Shown here: piece after piece, positions 1-13,400 of the stretch
How the letters are laid out: each line of letters starts with the position of its first letter
How positions within the stretch are numbered: the first letter of the stretch is position 1
Assembly (NCBI GenBank): GCA_035578175.1
Contig: JAQMRL010000003.1
Span: 22,673,419 to 22,737,418, forward strand
Reading direction: 5' to 3'
Source: Catonia carolina
Lineage: Eukaryota; Arthropoda; Insecta; Hemiptera; Achilidae
Length of the DNA stretch: 64,000 bases
Translations under genes and position numbers: made by a program
The notes under the pieces: generated by a model
What the model was told of the DNA's origin: nothing
Seen by the model: only the letters and a program-made list of their open reading frames with translations
Database searches by the model: none

Positions 1-1569
1 TTGAAGCTGTGGAACCAGCAGATAGATTGCAATAAATTTAACACTCCACCTTCCCGTTGTGGGCAAAGATGTGTGGTAGAAAACAAGTAAAATGATGCGC
101 TTAAGTCTAAAAGTTGACTATAGTGCTCCGGTTGGGACTTAAAAAAAAGGCAAATGTAATTTTTTGGAATTTAATAAGAAGGTCTACAATATAACTTTTT
201 TTTTAAATATTCATTAATGTTTACATCTAGTAAAAATCTAAATAAACTTTTTCAAAAAACTTGAAATTTGTGCAGTTTTGTAGCCATCTTGATCTTCTTA
301 TTATCTAAACTAACTCCATTGTTTAACTTTCTATGTGATTCTTTCTACAAATCAGCGTTCGTGGGCGTTACGCCGCACGCAAACAGATAAACAAAATGGC
401 TGCCTTCTTTTTCGTTCATTCAGTTGTCCTAAATTTTACGCATACTTTATCTGAAATCTTCTGCAAACAATATTCTTCAAAGCGAAAAATTAGAATAAAA
501 AAGAGTTTATTGATTGAATAAATTATTAATTACTTTAATGAACGAATATTTTCAAAATGATATTGAGTAAAAGTTTCTCTAAATATATTTAATTCGAGTT
601 TTGTGTTTTATACGTTACGTTTCGGTTAAACTCGTTTACAAGATTTTATCCTTTTTAAATGAAAAATAAATAGAATTAAATTTATTTCAAAGTTTTCGTT
701 TTAGCTTGAGAATGGTTGCAGTTTTTAAATATTTACCGAGTTGGCAAATTTGATTCGAATATTTTTGATTTCGTTACTTAATTTGTGCTTTATATAGGCT
801 GGTCTGTTTTGAAATAGTTTTTAGATCGTGTATTGTCGACTATTTGTAACATATAATATTTGGAACATACTAGAAAGTTAGCATAGCAACCTATGAACAG
901 GATGTGCACTAGTCTATCGATGATGAATCTTGTACGATAAATTTTTACAAAATCTTTAGTCGTTCACTGTTTAAATACCTTTTTACTGTAAAATAAAGAA
1001 TAAATAATTGCACTGCTGCAGTGTTAAAAAATAGGTGACTGACAGGGCGTTTACAGAAAATGGTCCCAAAATTATCAAAGAAGGCTCAAACAACTAAGTT
1101 AAAAAACTATTTTAAACCAAAAGGTAGGCTAATAATATAAACGGACTTAAAAAGTTAAATTCTAAAACAACCTAAATTTTTGTAAAAAAACATCTGGTGT
1201 GAAACACTCACACAACTTGCTCTTGCCAATGCAAATAATTAATAATAAAATAAAACATTATAAATAAAAAAAACTAACGTTAAAAAACATAACCTTATTT
1301 TAATCATGACTGAAAAACGCAAAATGAAAATCAACCTCAGTTTGGCTTAAAAATACTGAAAATCACTCTTTCACGCTAACCTAGGCTCTATAGAGAAAAA
1401 TGCTTGTTTGACGTAAAATAAGGCTGAAATCTTTAAAAAATCGATTTTTTACAAGTTTTCGTGAAAAAAAATCATCAAATCGCTAATTACCGCTGAACTA
1501 AGCGTTATACAAAAAAATGTTTGAAATAAAAGTTGTAGGATTTTAAATTCTCTACAAAGTTTACAAACA
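1..1569. other. AT-rich interval, no gene seen
   Basis: No open frame of useful length, RNA gene or recognisable element is visible. The sequence is low-complexity A/T-rich DNA with many short homopolymer runs. Confidence 0.6.
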
Positions 1570-1781
1570 TTTTTGTGGTAAAATGCATATTAAAGTCGCA
1601 ATCATAAAAAAACAATTTTTTTACGAGAAAACAGCCTCACCAAGAATTTCAGCAGACATGGCGCCTACCTTTTTTTGTAGTGTAAAAAATGTAGTAAATG
1701 AGGCGATTTTTCAAGTTCGTACGATGTTCCTTTCCCGAGATATTCTGTTCACACGCGCACACACGCGCGCGCACACACACG

Positions 1782-1815
<34 letters not shown>

Positions 1816-1950
1816 GACCAATCGCTAGAAACGTGTTTTTTGGGTTCAGGTGGTCTGAAGACGAGTAGATCCGGTGAAAGCTCGATTTCGAAAAATCAAC
1901 ATGAAAAATAATACTTTCCTTCTTATATTCATATAGGCAAGAGAAAGTAG
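1570..1950 (+). repeat. Dispersed repeat RepC, copy 1, with a microsatellite core
   Basis: This stretch matches the reverse complement of 47640-48000. Shared blocks include AATTTCAGCMGACATG, a block around TAAATGAGGCGATTTT, GAGATA, and, beyond the microsatellite, a block resembling TATTAGAACAAGAGGAAGTA. In this copy a (CA/CG)n microsatellite lies between the two flanks; in the other copy the same place holds (GA)n. The pair therefore looks like one repeat family with an internal, fast-changing simple repeat. No coding capacity is visible: the 81-codon open frame here runs through the microsatellite and is not a gene. The transposon class is unknown. Confidence 0.6.
1750..1815. repeat. (CA/CG)n microsatellite
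   Basis: Alternating purine-pyrimidine tract of AC and GC dinucleotides, about 66 bp, ending in a pure (AC)n run. It lies inside RepC copy 1. Confidence 0.95.
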
Positions 1951-4539
1951 AAATAACATAGGCCTATTTCACTTAATTTTGGTTTTGAGTTAGTTTCGTT
2001 ATCAAAGTAATGTACATACAAATCAACACTTCGTCAATACTGTGAAATTTTAGACGTCACCTTGAGAAAATAAAATTTATAATAATCTTTTTTGTGCACC
2101 CAGTACATAATATTCATGTACATTATGCACACACAAACCATTTAACTGAATGTTACGTACTGTAGTGTGTGTGTATACTAAAGTCCCCTTGTTGATGGCT
2201 TAAAATTTCTGTCTTTTCATTCGAAGTTGCAGCAAGCAGAATCCCAACTCAATAAACGGATGGAGTGTCTTTTCAATTTGCCCTCTCCTTATTCTGCTTT
2301 ATTTGCCTGCATGTCTTTCTCTGTTATCCCTTACTATTTTTCCCTTTATTACATTCCACATCCAATACATCTCCACAAGAATGAAAATCAGCGATTCAAA
2401 TCAAATAAAATGAAGTAAAGTAAAACGATGGATGGAGAAGAAGAATAAGAAGATGAAAATCAAATAAATGCGTTTAGTGAATAAATGTAGAAACAAATAA
2501 TGCTCAAGATATATTATATCGTGTTCTAGGTTAGGTCAGGGTATATAATATATTAGGTCTTCTGTAATTCGTTTTTCAAGAGGCTCCATTTTATTATAAA
2601 CCCAAGTCGTCGTTCTTAGAAAATTTACCGGTAAAATAACAGCAGAAATCAAATTCAAAACCCTTCCGATTCTATTCTAATTTGCAATAAAACAAAATAA
2701 ACCTTTCTTATAAATATACAATACGATCAACTGAGCAAATAAATCTTTTTCAATCAAAGTTCCTCGCTACAAAAGGTAAATTTATTTGCAATATATAGAA
2801 TTCTATTTACGAGTAAATGATTGTTGAATGTGTGGTGTAGTTGTGTAGGCGCGCTTCAATTCGGGTTAAGCTCTTATATGTATTTTATGTGAAGACAAAA
2901 CGATAAAACAAAATAAGTATTTAACTTGAATTTCAAGTGCTTTCTAAAACTATTATGTGCTACAAATTATTACTTCCGAATACTGAAAGCAAATAGTACA
3001 AAGTTCAATATGTTACATTGTATCAATAATAATTCAAGTTAAGTAAATTGCAGAATTTAATTAATTAATCGGTGTATTTACTTAGTCATTTTTTGTTAAT
3101 AAGAGCGTAAAGGGAAAATTTAAGAACTGGAGCTTGTAACGGTTAATGAAATATTTATGAAATTCAATATTATTGCATTAATAAACAGTATAATTACTAC
3201 AATATTTCTTAAGTCTTAAGTTCTATCTGCGTTTATATTTAAAAGTTTTTGTTAATTATAGCTTAAGTAATTTTATAGGTGTATACTCTCATTATCTTAA
3301 GCTTTTAAAAATAATAAATTTTAAAAGATACCGCAAGAACTTATTTTGTGTTCAGGAAATACCTTACAAAATATGTATTTTAAATTATTATTGCTGAGAT
3401 TAGGTAAGAAGATCAAAAGGGAGTAAAGGCTAATGAAGGAAGCTATTAGAGCGAAGAAAATGTGGTAGTGGGTGGTAAGAGAAAGACAGGAAGGTGGTAA
3501 GATCAGATAGAGGTGATCTGAAATCTCATTGGATGTTATCTAATAGGTATCTAATACAGTTTCTGCAGATCAACCAAGTTTCAACTATAGTATGGTGTTT
3601 GGGAAATTGGGAAAGTGAAAGGAAAGCGTGTGTAGGAGTGTTATACGAAATGTTGAGGCCTATACTCTATTATACACATAATACAACCGACATGATGGTA
3701 GGTACAGTTCAGTGAGTGGGAAAACTTATACTCGTAACCGATGCAGCAAAGGGCAAATCCCTTTGAGTTGAAGCTTTTGCGGAATTCACGATTCTGTACT
3801 TAATACAAAGTAGATCTAATCAACATGGATCTACAAACTTGTTTATTATCTTATAATAAACCTTAAACCAATATTACTTTCCCATACTACTGTGTATAAT
3901 CATGCAGGCGTATGCTGGATTATTTTCCTGATTATTATTTTGTATCTAATTGTGCTAACAAGTATTACAAATGTAATTTCTCTATAATCTGTAATTTATG
4001 CTCTAAGATTAAGTCTTGGGAAGCAAAAACAAATATCACTAAGAAATAATTTTTTTAAAATCTAAGTCATAGTTCACGTGCTTTAAGATTATAACTAGAT
4101 TCACAGAATTGCTAGCTTGCACGTAGCAGTATTGTTGCCACTCTTACGGTAGTTGTGTTTACTGTTATCTTCTGTAGACAAATAAAAATAATAAAGATAT
4201 TACCTTTTCAATATTATTTTTCTCCATTATTTCACAGCATTTAATTAAAAATTCTTGCCCATCCATTTAGTTGTTTCCTAACTGTAACTAATAAACGGTG
4301 CGAGTTTCGAATAAATTGTAAACCTAAACTTATTTGATGTATTCTAATTCTATTAAATACTGTCTTTATTTATTATTTACATTTACTGGAAGTAAATAAA
4401 AATTACAAGAACAATAATCAGAAGGTGATGGTACGTACAGGGAAAAGTATTGACTTAAGGGGATTTATGTAATTTGTACACAAGATTAATAAATTAGTAA
4501 AGTGACAATGATAATCGAACAGAGATGCAATTCAGCTCA
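1951..4539. other. AT-rich interval, no gene seen
   Basis: Only short spurious frames are present. The part around 3400-3720 is purine-rich and has a 73-codon frame that I could not relate to any family. Confidence 0.55.
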
Positions 4540-4655
4540 CCTAAACAGCATTGACCTTTTCCGAGCAGCAGTGGACAAGGTACGACTGATCATGATGATA
4601 GCCAACCTTCGTAATGGAGAAGGCATCTGAAGAAGAGAAGAAACGACATTGGCTA
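4540..4655 (+). pseudogene. Possible LINE C-terminal tail, decayed
   Basis: A plus-strand reading gives DLFRAAVDKVR followed closely by IANLRNGEG and a stop. This resembles the end of LINE reverse-transcriptase proteins that finish with an arginine-rich helix and a short 'ANLR-GEG' tail. The match is short, no upstream reverse-transcriptase motif is seen, and it could be chance. Confidence 0.3.
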
Positions 4656-6332
4656 AAGTGACAAATCTGACAGCCCTGCAATCGCAGGAATCTTGCATTC
4701 CTTTGGTTTCAACCAGTGTTGACCTAATATCTTAATAATTGTTTGTTACGTAATGATAAGTTTCATTAAAGTTCAGTTACTGGAAACATCTACTAGAAAC
4801 AAATGAGAAGCAAATGGTAAAGTGTATTCTTCAAAATTTAAGTTACAATTCGCTCAAAATGTAGAATTATATACCACATTTTATCATACAATCTTTCAAA
4901 TTTGTGTCAAATTAAGTAAGAAAAACCCGCATATTTCCATACTTATTCTTCTTACACTATATTCTAAAAATTTCAGTTTTAATTGGTTTGGTATTTATCC
5001 CATAGGTACTGTAATAAAAATTCTGCAGAACATTATTTGTATTTCACTCATGTTTATTTAATTTTTTATTCATGAATATCCCATACATTAATATCGATGG
5101 ATGTTCGACGACATTTAGATTTGTTACTCTCTTTTACTAACATTATTTTACTCTCTTTGTTACTAATGGGCTACTATATTAGTTACTTATAGTTCATATG
5201 AAATGAACAGCTTGTAGTATTGTAGTAAAAAAATTGTATTCTACCTAACCAAAAACACTGAGTTTTTAAATACATGCAGTTTCTACCTTGAAAGTCACAG
5301 GTAAAAATAATTTCCCGTATTAATTGGGTCACCTTCTCAAGAACAAATTAAATTATTTTCTGACTTTTTTGATATCTTTCTCTCTCATAATTATAAGAAA
5401 ATAATAGAAAGTCAAGGTATGACTGGATTAATAACCAGAAAAAATTCATAAATTTTAATTTATGACCTCATAGTTGTTACTGAATTCCTATTTTAATTGA
5501 AAAAGATTTGAATAAATAATAGAACTAAATAAGATGAATTTAATTACTTAACTTTATAATATATTTTAAAATCCGTCATTCTAATAGTTTTATGATATTA
5601 CTTGTAATGAAACCATAATGAAAACTTGGGATGAAACATACTCGATTTTTATTTCCTTTAGAAGTTTTTTAGAAAGGTGAATTGCGTTTCTGTAGTGGCT
5701 TATCATGACAAATATTAAAGTATTTGTGGGGTTATCTTTAAAAAACACTATTAAGTAATGAAACGTTGAATAAAGAAAATGTAAGGTATATAAGCGTACG
5801 ACAAAAGTACAGGACTCCCTTCAATTGTTGAATATCTCTTTGAACATGTGCACATATTCGCATCACTTTCTCTCTCTCACACTTTCACGGTCTCTCATTC
5901 CTTTTCACTCTCCTATCTCATGTGCAATGAAGATAACGTAGTGCATTGATCCAGATCGGATACAACGTCGACTCCTCAATATACATCGGCTTTGAATCGA
6001 CTTTGAAAAGATCTCAAATTAGCTACTACATTCAGTATGTAATACATAAGGTATAAGGCACACTGAAATCATAATGTATAATCTCAGTACTATTCCCTGA
6101 TCTGACACATTTCTTTCTCGTTCTATTTTCTATTATTTTTATTAGTTTTACTTCTCTTTTTCAATTTTATCGGTATCAATTCTTTTAATAAAGTTCTAAA
6201 TGATCCTATCTACAACAAATACAAATTTTCAGAGAATGCAGTATATTGTATCGTTTATTTTAGATTCTTTGGGGATCTTATTAAAATAAATAGATAAATG
6301 AACGAAGTTCTTTTATACTTATAATAATAATT
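4656..6332. other. AT-rich interval, no gene seen
   Basis: No feature supported. A 79-codon frame near 4.8-5.06 kb has only the composition of random AT-rich DNA. Confidence 0.55.
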
Positions 6333-6645
6333 TTTGCTCATCTCAGGCAGGTGGACTGTTAAATTATTTTCATTCGATCTGCTAGTTTAAGGGCTACAAA
6401 AAATATTTCTGTTTCTTATTCGTGGCCAGCCAGTTATTTATGACTGAAGCATTTTAAAACAGAAGAAGTAGAAGTGTAGAGTAGACTAGTCAGAGTTATC
6501 TCCGTTAAGAGTAATTATTTCATTACACAGCCAGTTCCTGAGATGAATGTAGTGAAAATGTCGTTTGGAGAGTGGAAAATAGATACTTTTCAGAACGTCC
6601 AGCATGCTGATAAGCATACTGTGACACTTATCTGTAAGGTCCGTT
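6333..6645 (+). repeat. Dispersed repeat RepA, copy 1
   Basis: About 310 bp that align collinearly with 18534-18850. Shared blocks, in order, are TTTTGCTCAT, AGCAGGTGGA-TGTTAAATTATTT, GATCTGCTAGTT, GGGCTACAAAAAATA, GGCCAGCCA, TATGACTGA, AACAGAAGA-GTAGA, ACTAGTCAGAGTTA and CTGATAAGCATACT. Similarity stops shortly after the last block, so this copy lacks the 3' part seen in the other two copies. No open frame. The class is unknown. Confidence 0.75.
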
Positions 6646-8334
6646 TCGGGAACTGGGTAAGTTAAAAAATTAACACACTATAGGTTAAAATTCAAGTATT
6701 TCTTACAATTAAAAATTACACTGACTAATATCTACTTGTAAATTACTTATAATAAATAACAAACAAGTTATTAGTAAGTAATAACAATAAATAAAGAACC
6801 AATTTACTAAATACTACTTACAAAAATGATACAAAATAAATAAACGTTAAACAATAGGCAGTAATTCACAGTAACTTTGTCCTTTTCTAACGCACTGTTA
6901 TACACTTTGCAATTCGCTCACTGAATCACAGACAAAATGAAACTAACTGATTCTATATAAACCGCTTCGCTTATATATGTGAGCTAATGGAGATTTCGAA
7001 AGACAGAGATTTTCTATACAATAATAATACGAAATCCTGCTTTTGGCTTCTGGATAAATCTTAACAACTGTAAACAAATAGAATGTGTTACAAAAAAAGC
7101 CAATTATCTTAATAGGTACTCGCCTCTTTCACAATATCTATACAATAATAATCAGGCCTACTTGTACTACAAAAACCGTTTATAGTACACTGCAGTACCG
7201 TTAAATCTGTGCGTTACTACTTCCCACAGTGTATGCCAAAATTGTAGGACTGAATCTGTGGAGTTTATTTTAAATGAATTTACTAAAAGATATGTTTTAG
7301 GTGTAGGTTCGTTACCACGACTATTTTCGTTGTATAGAAAAAAGTTGACTAAAGAAACAAAAACACATTTATACATAAAATATAAGTTTAATGATATCTG
7401 AAATAATAATGAATTTTACACACAGGATTTACAAAATGACAAATTTAAAATTATGTTTTTTACAAAATAAAATAGAAATAGCGCTTTTAGTTTGAATTTA
7501 ATGTTTTAAATAATTCTGTACAGAATATTACTTATTTTAGAAATACCTGCCATGGGCTTTCGAAGTTCCGTAGTTATCCAATGAAAGTTCGTACGATGTA
7601 GTTAAATCATTTGCGTTGGTTGTTAATCTTAAATTATTCGTTGAGCATTATATGTATTTTTAAGACAAGATGTTCTAGTTTCAAAACTGATTATTTAACT
7701 GATAGACATTTTATTACTGTAGCCTACTATTTAGCACATTGTTACATTTTATCTGTACGGAGCACACACATCCTCCTTGTAGGACTGCTGAAGTGGAACT
7801 CTCCCCCCCCCGCTTTTCATTCTTAAGAAGCGTCGTTTTAAATTTCACCTTGAAACTATTTATAAAATCTATAATATCCAATCACTTCTCAGGATTCAAA
7901 ATTTTTAACCAATCACATTCAACTATTATTTTAACCGTTTTCCTCGGCACAAGTACTTTGATACAGTCATTGGTCTTGCACGTGTTTCAATTATTTTAAA
8001 AGTTTATATTTAATAATCCATAAATTTACTTGAAAGTTTATTGTTACGATGTCGGTCTTCTCCCGACAAACGCCTGACTTGACAACTACTAATTACATCC
8101 GTTAATTTATCAATTTATCCGTCACATTATTTTTTATTTCTTGACATTATATATTAATTTATTACTTTAAAATACAACCATATATTTTTATCTCGCTACA
8201 ACACATACTATTTTTTGGAAACCTATTTATCACTCTTATTATTTATTTTAACATTTTTTAAATCTCGGTTCTCCTCGAAAATTGTAAAATACACATTCCC
8301 TTTAGATATTGTCACAATACTTTTACATTCCATT
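6646..8334. other. AT-rich interval, no gene seen
   Basis: No element or gene recognised. The small frames at 7.17-7.38 kb (minus) and 7.61-8.0 kb (plus) are not supported by codon bias or homology. Confidence 0.55.
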
Positions 8335-8435
8335 GCAAAAAAGGCATGGTAAACCAACTAACTCCTATTTCTGCTTGGTAAAGCGTAGGGTTCAAACCAG
8401 CCTTTTGGCTGATGGTCTATACAACAACAATAATT
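8335..8435 (+). repeat. RepA copy 3, 3'-end fragment
   Basis: About 100 bp aligning to 18830-18930, the 3' part of RepA copy 2. Shared blocks are AAGGCA, TGTAAACCA/GGTAAACCA, TACTCCT, a GGTTCAAAC/AGATTCAAAA pair, CGGC or TGGCTGA, and CTA-ACAACAA. It runs into an A/T-rich tail (ACAACAACAATAATTATTTT), which suggests a retroposon-type 3' end. Confidence 0.55.
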
Positions 8436-10335
8436 ATTTTATTGCAATTTAATGATTGCTTTAACCAAAAAAATCATAGTAATTATTTAATTTGTTAATA
8501 AATATTTGTTATAAGTTTAGAGGAATATTTTCTAAAATATATTAAAACTAGATCCTGACAGAATGTCATATAAAAGTCATAGTATATTTGGTATAAAAAT
8601 ATTGGTTCTACTCTTTAAGAAATAAAAAAATGTCTATTATTTTTTAAATGGTAGAACATTTTATTTATTTATTTAAAAATGATAAAACGAGTATTTCTTT
8701 TACAAAAATTCTTTCCTTCAGTTAACAAACGTCTAAGTTTCTGCAGAACTGACTTGATATGAATAGATCCTGTAAAGTTTAAAAGAAAATGATGAATTTT
8801 TGAAATCAGTTAATTAATAAAATAAGGTACAATAAATTTTGTTATTAAAGATACAATATAATGCAGCTGTCAATATAAATGTCTTTCAAAGAAAATTGAA
8901 AATTTTGATATTGATGAAAATTGTTTCTAACACTTTTAACTTAAAAGATGTTTCATTTATTTTTATATCTGCAAATAAACGACTCGTTTTATTTTACTTT
9001 AGTTGAAATGTAGTTTAAAAGACGTTTTTAAATGGAAGCAGTTAAATTTATTACGGACATAAACTTTTAGTAGTATTATCTTGTCGTAGTGTTTCCTGCT
9101 TCCGTAACACTTACTTATTTTGGGCTACATAAAATTCAAACGTATTAAGGTAATTCAAATTAGAGTAGAATTTTATTATCGATTTAAATTTAAATTTGAA
9201 ATGGAATACATTTTATGTTTACAGACGCAATGAAATAGTTAAAATAATAAAATATACAGGAAATAAATTGAAGTACAAGTTGATTCTAGATTAAATTAAA
9301 TATATTTATTGTCTTCATCTACTGTGTCATAAATAAGTAATTGGGTTTATTTCCTATGCTGTTTCAATTAAAATTTAATAAAAACTTCATAAACTTTAAT
9401 AAATTTTCAACATTGTTTAGCTGAAATTATATTAATGTTTTAAACTGTTTTAAGATCATATTTTATGTTGTCATCAGCTAAATGTTGAAATTAAAATTTG
9501 TATTAGTTTATATTGCGATAATTTGTAAAGCGGAAGGTTTTCAAACTTTACTGCATTTATGAGCAGAAAATAATGACGAAAATGTCAATATGTTTGAATT
9601 TATTAATTGATTTTTCTGACACACATTCAAGCGTAAAAATATTGTCAAATAAATCAAGATAGATATTTGAATTTTATACATGTTTTACCTTTTAGAATCA
9701 AATTTAACTAAAGCGACAAAAATTTCTAAACAGATCAACAAAACAAAAACTTACTGCCCTTTCACGAACAATTTTATTGAATTAATCCTAATTCATTTTG
9801 GCCTCTACGAGACTTTCTTCAGTGGGACAAAACTACACTGAACCTAACTTTTCTGAGTAGAAAAGACCAAAACGCGTCTGAGTTAATAATTCTAAAACAT
9901 TGTTGGTGATAAGACAATATGGTTTTTGTATTATTTAATATCAAAAGGTATTTTTTTATTTCAGTTTTGAATTTTACTATCAAACAGAACATAACGTTTT
10001 TATAAACTTATTACAAAACATTCTCACTAATTCCTAAAAAAAAGGGGTATAAATGTAGTCGACTCTGATTACAAGGTAACTGCTGAGACCATCGACATTT
10101 TTTTTAACGAAGTTACATAATAACCAAAGTTAGAGGGAAAATTTATAAAAATTTTCACTAAAATGTAAGTCACTCATGAGTGTAGACTGTATATATTTAT
10201 AATTAATTAATAGAAGAAACCAGATTGTGAACAAAATAATACTGAACTAAAAAACCGAATTTTAATTATAATATAAAAATGTATGTAGGAGTAACATTTA
10301 AGGATTAAATAATGCATAAAAAATATTAACTCTAT
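8436..10335. other. AT-rich interval, no gene seen
   Basis: No gene. A weak inverted repeat pairs TTCAACATTGTTTAGCTGA near 9407 with TCAGCTAAATGTTGAA near 9475. It could be the core of a decayed foldback element, but no ends or duplications can be defined. Confidence 0.5.
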
Positions 10336-10987
10336 TGTTTTTGCAGACGACTTAATAATTGTTTCTAGGAACGAGGAAACAGCAGTAGAACAAAATTAGA
10401 CGTTATAATACTGTGATAACACCGGTATATCTTTACGCAAGTAAGTGCTTTAGAATGACCGGAAAGCGTGGTCAAATATAAGCAGAAAATTTTAAAATAA
10501 AGATCCACCGCAAAATAATGGGTTCGAAAAATACTAAACGGAGAATATAGGTAACGAGGTCAAGAAGAACGGTACAAGGAAAATGAATGATTAAATGAAA
10601 ATAATCAGAAAAAGAAGACTAAAATTTTATGGACACCTCTATAGAATCGATGACAACCGATTGACAAAAATAAATTTTAAGATCCTAAATAATCAACTTA
10701 AGGTATCAATTAAATGGTAAAGCAGTCAGAAAGAATATTGAGAAAACCGGAATAAACCGAAAAATTTAATAAACCGAACTAACTTCAGGCAACTATATAA
10801 GTGTTCAGGTAACTATTTAAGTGGTTCCATGAAGAGCAAAAACAGAACACTGGGTGGAAAGAGAAAAAGGTGAAAAACATACAGTGAACGAATGCTGAGA
10901 ATGTGGGCTGCAAAACGAGCTTCCAGAAACGTCGAAAGTCACTTAACGTGGTCTAAAATTGGCCCTATACGAGTAAAAAGTATTTAG
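10336..10987 (+). pseudogene. Non-Jockey LINE reverse transcriptase, decayed 3' end
   Basis: Plus-strand readings give IVFADDLIIVSRNEETAVEQ near 10336, which contains the FADD catalytic motif of reverse transcriptase. After an apparent deletion come ITPVYLYASKCFRMTGK (10415-10465), then LKFYGHLYRIDDNRLTK (10620-10670), and finally a C-terminal block with SERM, MWAAKRASRNVES and a stop at 10985. Frames shift repeatedly and several stops interrupt the sequence, so this is a dead copy. The order of motifs (catalytic FADD, Y-S/K-C-W-like motif, R-R-L-K-F-x-G-H) is that of LINE ORF2 C-termini. It is the same family as the relic near 30.65-30.88 kb, which shares the EKKILRMI and LKF-HLYR-DD blocks. 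Clade assignment is uncertain (RTE- or CR1-like). Confidence 0.75.
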
Positions 10988-11638
10988 GACTAAATATATA
11001 CTGTATTATTTGTTTGTTTCTTTGATTGTACCTTTAGAAACAAATTTTTTAAACAAACCTGCAGATTCATCTTTTTAATCAAGCCAATACCAGATTAACA
11101 CGTTACATACTATATACGATAAAAAACTTTATTTTCCATGGGTTTACTGAGAAAAGTGATACAGATTTACAGTCGATCGTTTTAGATCGGTGATAGGTTA
11201 TCTGTATGGTAAAATTTAGTAAAGGTAAGATAAAATTAGTTTTAAGATGCTGTATGTACCTAATTATTGTACGTCAATCGTTAAATTATTATTTTTATTT
11301 TTGTACGAATGGAGGAAGTTTATTTACTGATTAGTTCTATCAAAAGTACTGAAATAAATTTAATATAAACTTGCAACAAAATTATTAATGTATGAATAAA
11401 TCTTATAAGCAAAAGTTACTTTATACCTGAAGGTGTCTTATGGGAGTACGGTGAAGCCGAACGTTTTTTACTTAAAAGCCGAAATTACTTTATAGCCCAT
11501 GATCTTATAACCGAAGACGACTGTACTTTTTAAGGCTTATTTGAAAATGTATTACGCTCTTCAAATGGAAATGTGGTTTCACAACTCTTAGAAAACATTT
11601 TTGATTTTATATACACACCCACACTCATAAGCACGGAT
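10988..11638. other. AT-rich interval, no gene seen
   Basis: Between two LINE relics. Nothing identifiable. Confidence 0.5.
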
Positions 11639-12090
11639 TTACAGCCCCAGCCGTATCTCGCTTCCTAAACACCACCTCTCTCTGTCTCGCCAGTCCGAAT
11701 CGGAGAGCCGCCGCAAAGACACTGCCTCCGGCACCCTATCCAATCATGCCACTTCCGGCCTACCCCTCTTTCTTCTACCGGCTGGCGTCCACTCCCATAC
11801 CCTCTTTGGCCACCTATCATCTTCCATCTTCTGTAAATGGCCAAACCATTATAACTGCTTCCGGGATATCGTATCCATGCTATTTCCTTGAACGCCGATT
11901 CTTCTCCTAATTTAGAATTCGGAATTCGATCGATCCGCGACACACCACACCTCCGCCTCCAGAAACCCATTTCCACTGCTTTTAGTTGATCCTTCTGCCT
12001 CTTTTTCAATACCCAAATTTCCGTAGCATAGGTACACACTCTTCAGGATAGCATGATAAATATTTATCTTTGTCTCCTTCCGTATTTTAT
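11639..12090 (-). pseudogene. LINE reverse transcriptase C-terminal fragment
   Basis: The minus strand carries a 124-codon frame (12039-11665) reading YATEIWVLKKRQKDQLKAVE, then a block with FWRRRCGVSRIDRIPNSKL. This is the well-known stretch downstream of the reverse-transcriptase fingers and palm in many arthropod LINEs (Y-G-S-E-x-W-x-L-x-K, then E-M-x-F-x-R-R-x-x-G-V-S-R-x-D-R-I-x-N). Upstream, in another frame, KETKINIYHAILKSV continues the match to about 12090. Downstream, a further frame gives SDWRDRERWC and a stop at 11639-11641, which is the expected protein end. At least two frameshifts make it non-functional. It is relatively GC-rich compared with its surroundings, which suggests a fairly recent insertion. 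Confidence 0.85.
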
Positions 12091-12939
12091 CATTCTAAAG
12101 GACAGAATTTAAGTGCCCTATAACCCTTCGCCTTCGGTTACAGGAAATCAATTTTTAAGTAAATACTTGAGATTTTACCCTTTTCTGACCAAAAGTACAA
12201 CTTAAAGTCAACAATCTAAACTTTCTCTGGGTTGTAAAGACTTATAACTGCTTGTCAGTAGGCCTATACAAACTGATCTATAAATTTCCTTCACTTTTAT
12301 AAATGGCACCTTCACTTCACAATAATACAAATCGTATAAATTAATTAATCCATTTGAAAGAAGGGAACTATAATTATAATAGTGTCATGATGGTATCAAA
12401 TTATTCCACTACCTCTTTTGTTCTTTAATACTTGAAATTTATCTGACTGATAGGGTGAGAAGGAATAGAGTTATGTTTTATAGCTCTGTAACTAGTACAT
12501 CAAGCGAAATTAGTTTAAAAGTCCCTTTGGATTTTACTGGAATTTTCATAATATACTATAATTAATCAAGAATTGAAGAATATATTTTACAAAATGTTAT
12601 TTAAAAGATCTTCACTATGCAGTTTAAAAAAAACTCAAACAGTTTCTGCGAAAATCAATTTTATAATATTAATAAATTCTTTAATATCCATTAAAAGCAG
12701 TTTCTGAGAAACTGTATTCAACTTCTCGTTCGGGTGCACATTTTCATGTAGTAAGTTAATGGTAATGAAATATTTTCTTTCTGGTTCAATTGAATTAGCT
12801 TATTATTTTTGTACATTTTCTATAATGTTAGTTTCTATTATATTCATTTTTTAATTTAAATTTAATATAAAGAGACTATCTATGTTATGTTAAAATTTAG
12901 TCGATGTTATGCTCTGATTTACCGACTAAAGAAAGTACA
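12091..12939. other. AT-rich interval, no gene seen
   Basis: No feature supported. Confidence 0.5.
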
Positions 12940-13400
12940 GGTTTTGAAATTTTTGCTGGTGATATGCTATTCTGGTTGTGGATGAAGATCTGAGTATAGC
13001 TTCATAGGGTTTACAAGATTTTTCTGGTAACCTCACAAGGATTGTTAGATAATTGGAAGATTAAGGTTGAATTGAACTCAGTGCCCAAGTGTAACTCACT
13101 TTTCGTAGAAGAATATGTTCACCAGAAATACTGAATAACATTCTGCTACCACAGTAAGAAGATTTTAAGTACCTGGGTCTTTACCTGGACCACTGACTAT
13201 CGTGGAAGAAACTCGTTTTGACAAAATGAAGAGACAATTTTGTACTTAAAAATGAGAAATAGGTTTTGGTTAAAGAGGAGACGCTTATAACTATCAACTG
13301 AATCGAAACTGGCGATCAACAAGAACATTTCAAAGCCTGTGTATACGCACGGAGTACAACTCTGGGGATAAAAATAATCCAATATTGGCTAAACAGAAGA
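12940..13400 (+). pseudogene. Jockey-clade reverse transcriptase relic
   Basis: Plus-strand readings show a degenerate A-G/D-D motif followed by MLFWLWMKI near 12955-12990, then KYLGLYLDH near 13167-13195 (canonical Y-L-G-x-x-L-D-R-R-L-T-W). LSWKK follows, and near 13338-13372 comes PVYTHGVQLWG, the canonical P-I-W-T-Y-G-I-Q-L-W-G-T-A block. Multiple stops and frameshifts interrupt it. It corresponds to the part of Jockey ORF2 from the catalytic YADD to the C-terminal domain, and is much more decayed than the copy at 37.56-41.97 kb. Confidence 0.75.

Noticed and set aside
1583..1828. 81-codon open frame on the plus strand
   Set aside because: Its C-terminal third is a translated (CA/CG)n microsatellite (THARAHTHTH...), and the region is a dispersed repeat.
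9407..9490. Foldback element suggested by TTCAACATTGTTTAGCTGA and its near-complement
   Set aside because: The arms are short and diverged, and no flanking duplication was found. Chance pairing in AT-rich DNA cannot be excluded.
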